Below, piece after piece: positions 54,801-64,000 of a DNA stretch of 64,000 nt (position 1 is the stretch's first letter; every line of letters starts with the position of its first letter). The stretch is from Bolinopsis microptera (Eukaryota > Ctenophora > Tentaculata > Lobata > Bolinopsidae). A model generated the notes under the pieces. The model worked only from the letters and a program-made list of their open reading frames with translations. It searched no databases and was not told the origin of the DNA. The stretch lies in the NCBI RefSeq assembly GCF_026151205.1, contig NC_087082.1:7695908-7759907 (forward strand), read 5' to 3'. Both the position numbers and the translations under genes were made by a program.

Positions 54801-57800
54801 CTTAGTAAGCTCATCTTTCTCATGCAGCTTTACTTTTAGTTTCCCTCCTAGGATGTACCCAAAGTTCCCTCTGTCCAAGTAACTAAGGGTTTTGAAATGT
54901 TGATAATTTATTTAATTTCATTATGATAATTTAGGACTACGAGGGTTTCAAGGGTCATGCAGGTAAAACTTAAGGTTAAAAAAGTAAAACTCAAAGTTGA
55001 AAGAGGTCATTCACAAACCCAAAAGAAATGGATATTTATTTGCTACGATAAAATATCAATCATTTAGAACAGAACACCCTTACAGTTAGGGGTCGTTCAC
55101 ATATTACGTAATCAGCCGAGGGGGGAGGGGGGTTTCCAAATGCTTACGGTTGATTACGGGGGGGGGGGGGGGGGGGGGGGGGTTTCGGTCGTTGATTACG
55201 TAATCAACATTTTCTTTTTTACCCTCTAGAATAATAACAATTTAATTCGAATTCCACTCAATTTCACTCTGATAGTGATAAAATTTAGAAATTGATCGAA
55301 TATCCGGCTATAATAGTAAGTAGTTTAGAAGGTGCTTGGCCGGATATCATAACAATGATTTCGGCTCATCATGATAGCATGATCAGGGTAGCATGAAACG
55401 TAGAGAAAAGTGTTTTCTAGGAAAAAAGTCAACGGGGGGGGGGGGGGGGGGGGGGGGGTCAGGCCATGATTACGTAATTAATTGATGTCAGGAGGGGGGG
55501 TCTTGATTACGGAAGGGGGGAGGGGGGTAAAAATTGCTAAAATATTGATTACGTAATATGTGAACGACCCCTTACTTAAAAAACACGTTAATAATCTCAA
55601 AAGATAAAACACATTCTATGATCCACCTCTCTTTTGAAATAGCATCCCTGGAGAGCTCTCCTCCAAGTCCCTGTCCGTCCCAGGGTATGTTAGCTTCTTT
55701 AGCAACCAGCACATTCCCACACTTGAACCTGAGTGTGGGCAACTTTTAAGTTTCTGGTCCCAAAAATCTTCGGAAGAGGTCATTTAATTGTGTGAACCAT
55801 CGAGTTTAATTGTGTGCATCATAATTTGCGTTTTTCCTCGCTAGCTGGAAATTAACTAACTTCCAGAGGGTAATCGCACCAACGACAACAATAAGAACTA
55901 GCGCAAAGCCAGAAATAGAGGGAATGATTATTGTAAGCAGGGGGAGAGGGGTGGAGCACTTCTTGATATCACGTGGTGTGACACGTTCGTAGAACCCATC
56001 ACATGGCAGTTCTTTCTGAGGTAGACATTAAAAAGTTAGTTAGACACTGCGAATTTAGTTCACCGTCACGCGAAGCCCAAAAAAGGGCATATTTAACATC
56101 TTTCGCTCTAAGATAACTTCATTAAATATGCGAGTTGAGAATACAAAATATGTGCGATAAACCTTGCAGACACTATTGTCAGTAGTGCTGTTGTAAAAGT
56201 AGATCAGATAGTTCCGAGCCTCAGTGAGATTTTTCAGCAATTTGTTGTCCTCGTCCCAGACACAACCCACACCCTTGTCACTACAACACGGCTGGTTTAT
56301 TGTCCCACCTTCTTCAACACTCATAAAACATGCCCTTATATGGATATGGATATCTGCTCTGTAAGCTACCTCCACCTGACTTGTGGTCCTGTGTCTTCTA
56401 CTACACTCCAGTTGCAAGCCTATTGGTTTAGTGTGGTCCACCCAGGGGAAGTATTTGCAGGTATTCCTAGGTTTTATAGATAGTTCTACCTCTACCAGTA
56501 CCTCGTCCCCTGACTTATTGTCTACATATAATACTGAAGGGCGGGGTTTGTGGGCCAGGGATTCCTGAACATTTATTGTCATCAGTTATACAAAAACATC
56601 AGCAATATTTTAACATGTACTTTTATCATCTCGAGTTGAGATTGTGGCACTGGTAAAACTAAAATAGTGCACAACCAACTAGAGAAACTAGTGATAATTA
56701 TTACTAGTACTACTATACTACTAAAGAAACTAGTGATAATTAGTACTACTATACTACTAGAGAAACTAGTTGGACCTACTTTGAAGAGGTATCCCATACC
56801 AAACCCGCGGTAAACACAATAAAACACTTCTTGTATAATATCAGTACCATAGCAGGACGTGTAGACACTCTCCGACCCTTCAATAACCTCCCCTCCCCTC
56901 ACTCCAATATCATTGTTGTTAATCTTCCTAGTTCCTTCCCTCTGGTACGTCTCATTAGTAGTATCGTAGAACCAAGTGATGTCTACATTGTACGACACTC
57001 TGCCAGTCAAGGTCGTGTCTATCCAGGAAGCTGGTAATGGGTAAGGGAGGAAAGTTACATTGCTCACTTTCCTGCTATCTACCACAGTGTATCCTGAATA
57101 AGAGTGGGGTAAATGAAAAGTAGCTTTGTTAAAAGATGCAATGATATAACTGATTCTAAGTTGACATGTGTTAATTGTCAACATTTTCTAGGGTTGTAAT
57201 TGTAATTATCTAGTAGATTTCAATTCATTACACTTGCCTGTACGATCGAATGAGACGCTTCCAATCCATAGCCCTGTAGAGACACAACAGGAGTTTGAAA
57301 ATAGTGAAATGACATCTACTTGATATTGAAACCAAGGATAGAGACCGGTGAAAGTGGTGTTCAGATCAAATGAAAAGTCGTAGGTCAAGTTCTGTCCAGT
57401 TTCTTTGTTTATTTGCTTGATCAGGATCACGTGTGATTCGACTTTTAGTGCTAATTTGGCGCTGAAGGGTTGCGGAATGGAGTTTTAAAGTTCTGCATTG
57501 CAAATCCAAACTTGGTTTTACAACCAAGATCCCTTCAATAAATATATATAATATATATGTACAATATACAAAAGAAATAGAAATAGCGACCAGTTAGCTG
57601 ATAGCTCTAGTTGTAATAATATTACAGCTTCAATACTACCAGTACCATAAATTAAACTGAGTAAATAACAACAGTGCACCAGGTCACCAACCTAACGCGT
57701 AAAGAAGCTGTTCCCGGCTGGAGCTCCTTCACATCAACAACAGGTCCTGCAGAACACTCCTTCTCACAAGAACCAACAGTAAAGTTAGTAAAACTCTGAC

Positions 57801-58318
57801 AGGTGTCCAGACAGAGGTCATCACCAGGGTTACAGAACAAGTGACAGTTGTATAGAGAACAGGCCCGGGGTAGAGAGCATTGTTCCAGACAGGTTCCTAG
57901 AGACTTGGAGTACTGCGGAGGGTTTATTATTTGTGGGCAGGATAAGATCCAACAAGAAAATATTATTATTAGCCAAGGAAATAGAATTAAAGTAGATATG
58001 TGGGAAATATTTTTATCATAGTGGAGTTATAGTGGCCGAATTAGGGATTGGATCTGTTGCAGATAATAAGGCGATATACCAACCATGTGTAGCCCATATA
58101 AAAACCACTTGTAGCCCAAATAAGGGGATATAACAACCAAAAATTTCCACCGCTTAGAATTGTTATTGAGAAATAGGCCAGTGATTATTTTAAACTAATA
58201 CCTTTGTAGCACATAATCTTCTACAAGAAGCCCTTCTTATCGCAAAATCCCGGTCGTCATTTGAGTGAACACAGTGTAGTAGTGTGAGCAGATAAAACAA
58301 AAATAGCCGTCTTTTCAT
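48839..58318 (-). CDS. Receptor tyrosine kinase with split kinase domain, complete
   Basis: Sixteen exons join in frame, 5' to 3': 58318-58202, 57912-57692, 57461-57238, 57093-56780, 56564-56163, 56015-55861, 55728-55627, 54882-54719, 54578-54397, 54211-53958, 51172-51025, 50876-50658, 50525-50445, 50258-50094, 49881-49738 and 49006-48839, for 1,019 residues. Signal peptide MKRRLFLFYLLTLLHCVHS. Exon 2 is cysteine-rich (CLEQCSLPRACSLYNC); a fibronectin-III-like region follows. Membrane helix IIIPSISGFALVLIVVVGAI. Kinase: P-loop LDRGNFGYI, VALKILK, helix-C Glu in AEIHIMKQI, a charged ~130-residue insert (exons 10-11), HRDLAADNVLL, DFG, RWTAPE, then SDVWSYGVLMWEVFTL and CWDHNPQARGEF. All catalytic residues are present; the first P-loop glycine is Asp. 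The insert position recalls the PDGFR/KIT/VEGFR arrangement, but the extracellular region does not; ligand unknown. One intron uses a GC donor. Confidence 0.9.
51190..53905 (-). repeat. 31-bp minisatellite, roughly 85-90 copies, filling RTK intron 10
   Basis: Plus-strand unit 'taagcggtcctgtacagggt' plus 'tagagataaga', with a shorter variant ('gttagagcggtcctgtac...') recurring at fairly regular steps, so larger multi-unit blocks are amplified. It fills nearly all of the intron 51173-53957. In gene sense each unit reads 'cttatctctaaccctgtaca' followed by 'g', which resembles branch point, pyrimidine-rich tract and CAG. Confidence 0.97.
55089..55571. mobile_element. 483-bp MITE with long perfect inverted ends and TTA target duplication
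   Basis: The left end GGGGTCGTTCACATATTACG continues to 55114 and is exactly inverted at the right end (last 26 bp). TTA flanks both sides (55086-55088, 55572-55574). A 3-bp TWA duplication is typical of PIF/Harbinger elements. The interior has two long G runs and repeated 'ttgattacg' motifs, no ORF. It lies in RTK intron 7. Confidence 0.85.
56690..56772. repeat. Duplicated segment beside an RTK donor
   Basis: 'agaaactagtgataatta' with 'tactactatactacta' is present about two and a half times directly after the donor of exon 57093-56780 (in gene sense). Confidence 0.8.
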
Positions 58319-58753
58319 TCGTTAAATTACCAAAAATCTATCAGCAACCACCATACTCTGGCAAATTTATAACAATATTCAGATTAAAATCCAAAAACTC
58401 GAAATCAGGCGAGGAATATCATGAGAAAAGGAGTCTAGTGTGCGATATGACGGAATAAGTCTCATGTGCCGCGTAATCTTTGAAATTCTACACCTTCAGG
58501 TATAAGCGTGTTATAAATTATAAAGTTTACAGAGCGAATTTGACTGTCCTCTTTGGTCTTGGAGGGGCTAGATCCAACACTGATCCGGGGTCCGGCGTGA
58601 CCCACTGATCCGGGTTTCGTTTCTTCTCACGTGCGAGAATTACTGACTGTTATAAATGTATATTACTTCTTATTGGAGAAGGGTTTTACAGTGTAGATGA
58701 TAGATCAATAGAAATTAGTTAGCGAGGAGGCACCTAATTAGGAGCACCCAGAG

Positions 58754-59083
58754 CAGTGGCGTAACGTTGCCTGTTGGCGCCCCCACCCCGCCGAAAATGC
58801 GCCCCCTCCCTTTTGGCGCCCCCTCCCTTTTGGCGCCCCCTCCCTTTTGGCGCCCCTCCCTAAAATTGAACAAATTAGATGATTTTAGAGGATACGCCGC
58901 GCCAATAAAATCTCTAAAAAAGTATGTTTTTAGAGCAAAACGCGCAGTTTTGCTACTACCTCAGTTAAGTTTTTCAAAATTGTCCCACATCAAACGACGA
59001 TTTTGCGCCCCCCTAAGATGGCACACCCCCCCCCCCCCCCCCAGCACAGCGGGGTCAGCGGGGCCCTTCGCGTTACGCCACTG
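58754..59083. mobile_element. 330-bp hAT-like MITE
   Basis: The ends CAGTGGCGTAACG and CGTTACGCCACTG are a perfect 13-bp inverted pair of the hAT type. The flanks ACCCAGAG and ACATAGAG match at 6 of 8 positions, as expected for an aged 8-bp duplication. The interior has three copies of 'ccctcccttttggcgcc' and no transposase. It lies upstream of the RTK start. Confidence 0.8.
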
Positions 59084-59610
59084 ACATAGAGAAGGGTTTT
59101 ACAGTGCACCAATACTAATAGAAATTAGTTGGCGAGGAGGCGCTTAATAAGGTTTCTTTGGTAATTTAAATTTCAGTACCTCAATTGTGTCTTGTGCCAT
59201 CCAAAGTGAACTCATTAATTGATTATTAATATAATTGATTATTAATATAAAGAAAAATTCAGTCAAAACAGTGAAATTTGGGTCACAGAAAGCTGAAACC
59301 TGAAAATGTCTTACCGATAGGACATTTTCATAATTTTCCTTTCATCTTAAAACGCATATTCTTTAAAACATAAAAGATTTTCCGAAATCTTATATCGGAG
59401 CAGCCAGGGAGTAAATGTCTTAGTCATATAAAAATATTAACCTTGAATATTTTCATCGCGTATATTTTCGCGACATAAATTTTGTTTTTCAATTTATTCA
59501 ATCATTGTTTAATTATATTATATTATATTATTATTTATTAGTGCCATGGAAAATGAAAATGTGAAAGCAAAAGTCACCAAATTGATGAGAGGACTGTTTT
59601 AAACTGTTTA

Positions 59611-61552
59611 ATCAGATAATATAGAGACTGTTCGGTCTGACCCAGACTATAATGAAGACCGGTCTGACCCAAACTATTATGAAGACTGGTCTGACCCAGA
59701 CTATTATGAAGACTGGTCTGACCCAGACTATTATGAAGACCGGTCTGACCCAGACTATTATATAGATCGGTCTGCTCCAGAATATTATGAAGATCGGTCT
59801 GCTCCAGAATATTATGAAGATTGGTCTGACCCTGACTATTATGAAGACCGGTCTGACCCAGACTATTATATAGATCGGTTTGATCCAGACTATTATATAG
59901 ACCGGTCTGACCCATACTATTATATAGATCGGTCTGACCCAGACTTTTATATAGACCGGTCTGACACAGACTATTATATAGATCGGTCTGCTCCAGAATA
60001 TTATGAAGATCGGTCTGCTCCAGAATATTATGAAGATTGGTCTGACCCTGACTATTATGAAGACCGGTCTGACCCAGACTATTATATAGATCGGTTTGAT
60101 CCAGACTATTATATAGACCGGTCTGACCCATACTATTATATAGATCGGTCTGACCCAGACTATTATATAGACCGGTCTGATCCAGACTATTATGAAGACC
60201 GGTCTGACACAGACTATTATATAGATCGGTCTGATCCAGACTATTATATAGATCGGTCTGATCCAGACTATTATGAAGACCGGTCTGACCCAGACTTTTA
60301 TATAGACCGGTCTGATACAGACTATTATATAGATCGGTCTGACACAGACTATTATATAGATCGGTCTGATCCAGACTATTATATAGACCGGTCTGATCCA
60401 AACTATTATGAAGACCGGTCTGATCCAGACTATTATATAGACCGGTCTGATCCAGACTATTATATAGATCGGTCTGACACAGACTATTATATAGATCGGT
60501 CTGACCCAGACTATTATATAGATCGGTCTGATCCAGACTATTATGAAGACCGGTCTGATACAGACTATTATATAGATCGGTCTGACACAGACTATTATAT
60601 AGACCGGTCTGATCCAGACTATTATATAGATCGGTTTGATCCAGACTATTATATAGACCGGTCTGACCCATACTATTATATAGATCGGTCTGACCCAGAC
60701 TATTATATAGACCGGTCTGATCCAGACTATTATGAAGACCGGTCTGACACAGACTATTATATAGATCGGTCTGATCCAGACTATTATATAGATCGGTCTG
60801 ATCCAGACTATTATGAAGACCGGTCTGACCCAAACTTTTATATAGACCGGTCTGATACAGACTATTATATAGATCGGTCTGACACAGACTATTATATAGA
60901 TCGGACTGACCCAGACTATTATATAGATCGGTCTGATCCAGACTATTATGAAGACCGGTCTGACCCAGACTTTTATATAGACCGGTCTGATCCAGACTAT
61001 TATATAGACCGGTCTGATCCAGACTATTATGAAGACCGGTCTGATCCAGACTATTATATAGACCGGTCTGATCCAGACTATTATATAGATCGGTCTGCTC
61101 CAGACTATTATATAGATCGGTCTGACCCAGACTTTTATATAGACCGGTCTGACACAGACTATTATATAGATCGGTCTGCTCCAGAATATTATGAAGATCG
61201 GTCTGCTCCAGAATATTATGAAGATTGGTCTGACCCTGACTATTATGAAGACCGGTCTGACCCAGACTATTATATAGATCGGTTTGATCCAGACTATTAT
61301 ATAGACCGGTCTGACCCATACTATTATATAGATCGGTCTGACCCAGACTATTATATAGATCGGTCTGACCCAGACTTTTATATAGACCGGTCTGCTCCAG
61401 AATATTATGAAGATTGGTCTGACCCTGACTATTATATAGATCGGTCTGATCCAGACTATTATGAAGACCGGTCTGATCTAGACTATTATGAAGACCGGTC
61501 TGACACAGACTATAATAGTATTATACTTATAGTATTATATAGACTGGTCTAG
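59611..61552 (+). repeat. 27-bp minisatellite, about 70 copies, open reading frame on both strands
   Basis: The unit 'gatcggtctgatccagacta' plus 'ttatata' has period 27. On the plus strand one frame is open from 59,611 to a TAG at 61,552 without any ATG, encoding DRSDPDYYI/E repeats; an AG (tttaatcag) directly precedes it. On the minus strand a 581-codon frame encodes QTDLYNSLD repeats. The two commonest variable sites (GAC/GAT twice per unit) are silent in the plus frame but change Gly/Asp in the minus frame. Whether either is expressed is unknown. Confidence 0.9.
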
Positions 61553-61559
61553 CTCTCAG

Positions 61560-63128
61560 TTGAAAAGGTTTGATGTGGCGGCATGAAGAGTACCCGGGCG
61601 GAACGGTATAAGCCTTCAAAGGCAACTCATTGGGATATTAAGTAGCTAAATGTTCTGAATCATATAATACCACATAATATCACATATTATTGTCTCATTG
61701 GACAGCTAATCATTGTGAATTAGCACAGATCTGTATAAAGGGACATTGTTTGTCAATAGCTGCATTCAAACTCTAAGGATTGCTATATAATACATATATA
61801 ATATTATTGTCACTCAAACACGCGGACGAATTTATAAAATTATAGCTAAAATAGGAAATCTACAATTGGCATTGTCGCAGATTTAGATTATTGTAAAGTT
61901 GTATCCGAACTGTATCACGTGACTAATCGCTAAATAACACGTGACTAGCTTACTTACTCTTACTTACTGTTTTATTGTTTTGGGATAATTTATACGCACC
62001 TTCGTTGGGGGTCTGATTAACTTGCTCGATCAAAGGACATGGAATCCGAATACTTTACCTTGCTCATTTTACCATTTCTCTATCTACTTTAGGTTATTCA
62101 TTTGTAGTGAATTATATTTAACCCTACTCTTAATATGAGGTTAATGTTTCTTTTTGTGACTGTCCCCATTGTTACCACTGCTACTCCTCATTGTCTACTT
62201 CTCTAACAACTGCTTTTTGTCGGAGTTTCATCCTTCTCAAAGGACTCATTTACTGGCTAAGAGAGGCTGCCTCCTCCGCTAAGAGAGGCTGCCTCCTCCG
62301 CTAAGACGTATCAACTTGCCTGCACCCACGTCATCCCCGCTGCATTTAAACTCTTCAGTTTCAGGGTCTTCTGGCCGGCTGACCAGTCCGCCATATGGTT
62401 TAACAAATTTTGTAAGATTTATCTGAAATGTGCCGTACGTATTATAGAGCTGATTCTATTTCTTTGCTAAATATAACGGCCTGTACCAGTATTGTCTAAC
62501 TATCTATTTCATTTTAAAGTTTCTGATGATTTTGCCGTTAAAAATGTCAACTACGTGAGTTGTGGATGATATATGTGAGCTGATTGGACCAGCACCTGCT
62601 ACAACCCCAGCTGACCGCTCTGATATGTAATGGCACTGACAACTCCCTCATTCCTTCCACTTTGTTGTATTTCATTTAAATCGTACGCGCTTTTTAGAGT
62701 TTCTCAGCCTCTCTCAGTTTCATGCTCCTAGCTCGATCACGCAACTTTACTTAATAACTTATACTTTACTTAATAAATTTACTTAATAACTTATAACGTA
62801 ATCAAATGTATCAGCTCAACTGTTACCTACTGTTACACGGCTGAGAGAGAGACCTGAACCATCAGTTAACTTAATTAACACCATAATAAATTACTGCCTC
62901 GATTTTAAATACTATTAACTACTAGCAGACTCCAGTAAAACAGCAATTGTTATTGCTACTATGTTGTTGAATTCAGTGCAGTGTCTCATGATTGAATATT
63001 CAACCAAAACAGCCGCCATTTTAATTGACCGATTTTTCTACATGGACGGCTGCCAGTATGAATTATGTTCCGTGAAATATATGTTAGTCCCAACTCCCCA
63101 CATTGTAAGTAGTTAGTAGTTACAACAC
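61560..63128. other. Region without recognised genes
   Basis: Includes a short duplication 'gctaagagaggctgcctcct' at about 62,260-62,308, CACGTGACTA motifs near 61,917 and 61,940, and AT-rich sequence. No exon with paired splice sites was identified. Confidence 0.5.
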
Positions 63129-63216
63129 CTGTCTTGAAGTGTATTTCATCTGGTTCACAGTTGTCTGACTCCTTGTCCTGGTCCCAGTTCACAAGCCATC
63201 CTGATCTAATGTCCAA
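63129..63216 (-). CDS. Single probable exon of an unidentified gene
   Basis: On the minus strand 'catcccaaacag' precedes an open exon encoding LDIRSGWLVNWDQDKESDNC and EPDEIHFKT, ended by a GTGTTG donor (88 nt, phase 0 to 1). Composition looks extracellular (Trp, Cys, acidic). No domain is recognised and no partner exon was found; part of the gene may lie beyond 64,000. Confidence 0.4.
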
Positions 63217-63909
63217 CTGTTTGGGATGACAAACTAGCTGACAAACTAGCTGACAAACTAGCTAGAGCCACCTGTTTCTTTACTTGCTGGTCGCAAATCT
63301 ACCGCAAATCTGGTGGATATTAAAGATGCGGTCTGTCATAGTGCTGGCAGACCAGGTGCCACAGGTGTGGACTATTCCTCCGCAGAACTTTGAATATTCC
63401 GTACCGTAAGGTGCTGGCAGCTTATTATTCTCAGATATTATTTCTAGTTGTGTTGTACATGTTTATTGTCGATTTGTTTATTGTCGAGTTGTGGGCCGTT
63501 ATTACCAGTTTAGCTGTTAGCAGCCGATTATTGTCGCATACTGGGATTTGCACCTAGACGGACTAGTCGTGTACTGGTGTACTACTGGTGAACTACCATG
63601 TCAACTCCACACATAATAACGTTGAGTTTCTTTATTATATTTTCTCCAAGAGATTAACCTTCTTCACCCTTGGTAGATTTAAGATTTGTATTGAAGTTTT
63701 TTATGAACGAATATCAACAATTTAAAATATTTTATAAATCTCAATTTATGATAATAAATGTATAAATAAAATTTAACAAAAATTGAAGCATTTTTTATTC
63801 GTATTCTCATTGTCCATAACATAAGTTATCCTTAATATCGCCGGAACTTTTCCTACTCACAGTCAATTTATTGGAATATGGTCGAACCAAAATTTTGTTA
63901 AGATCTGGT

Positions 63910-64000
63910 TAGAAATTGGTTGCGAAATGAGGGGTCTGGTGATAGATTTGGTGAGGGACCTGGTGAGGGATCTGGTGAGGGATCTGGTGAGGGATCTGGC
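63910..64000. repeat. 13-bp tandem repeat running off the window end
   Basis: Units of 'ggatctggtgagg' (first copies diverged) continue to the last base, so the array is cut by the window edge. Confidence 0.9.

Overview
This window is animal (metazoan) nuclear DNA. Every recognised gene except one is cut into many short exons with GT-AG introns whose phases join exactly. The gene set includes a receptor tyrosine kinase with a split kinase domain, two F-type lectin genes and an MGRN1/RNF157-type RING ligase. An invertebrate or early-branching animal fits best; I cannot name the species. Reading frames were rebuilt by hand from exon phase, so exon ends are inferences supported by frame continuity, not by transcripts.

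Layout. 1-2,000: two large minisatellites. 4,050-7,433 (-): a lectin gene with a sushi-like and an F-type lectin domain. 8,230-21,695 (+): the C-terminal half of a heparan-alpha-glucosaminide N-acetyltransferase (HGSNAT); a second F-type lectin gene (11,518-12,828, -) sits inside one of its introns. 21,700-29,700: an island without the usual minisatellites, holding non-coding repeats, a broken retroelement ORF end (25,728-26,290) and an intron-free S9 serine peptidase (26,955-28,922, +). 29,750-37,767 (+): a complete 15-exon TM9SF gene with a tRNA-Ser(AGA) antisense in intron 10. 38,710-41,709 (+): an 8-exon DCAF6-like WD40 gene. 42,314-46,271 (+): a 9-exon MGRN1/RNF157-like RING ligase. 48,839-58,318 (-): a complete 16-exon receptor tyrosine kinase. 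59,611-61,552: a 27-bp minisatellite open on both strands. 63,129-63,216 (-): one probable exon of an unknown gene.

Mobile DNA: three copies of a tRNA-derived SINE plus one fragment; two elements with poly-G ends and matching 6-bp target duplications; a 483-bp TTA-flanked MITE; a hAT-like MITE and a related fragment; and a 217-bp inverted-repeat MITE.

The main unexplained pattern is that a large share of the tandem arrays begin or end exactly at splice junctions and multiply the splice signal: donors in HGSNAT and DCAF6, acceptors in the RTK, MGRN1 and lectin genes, branch-point-like motifs in DCAF6 and HGSNAT. Several introns consist almost only of such repeats.

By family, HGSNAT (lysosome), TM9SF (endomembrane), MGRN1-like (endosomal ubiquitination) and the RTK (cell surface) all act in the membrane and lysosome system. 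Animal gene neighbourhoods are not operons, so I draw no functional link from proximity. Two perfect GTCACGTGAC (CLEAR-type) sites and a 28-copy CACGTG array inside HGSNAT are the only sequence hint of shared lysosomal control.
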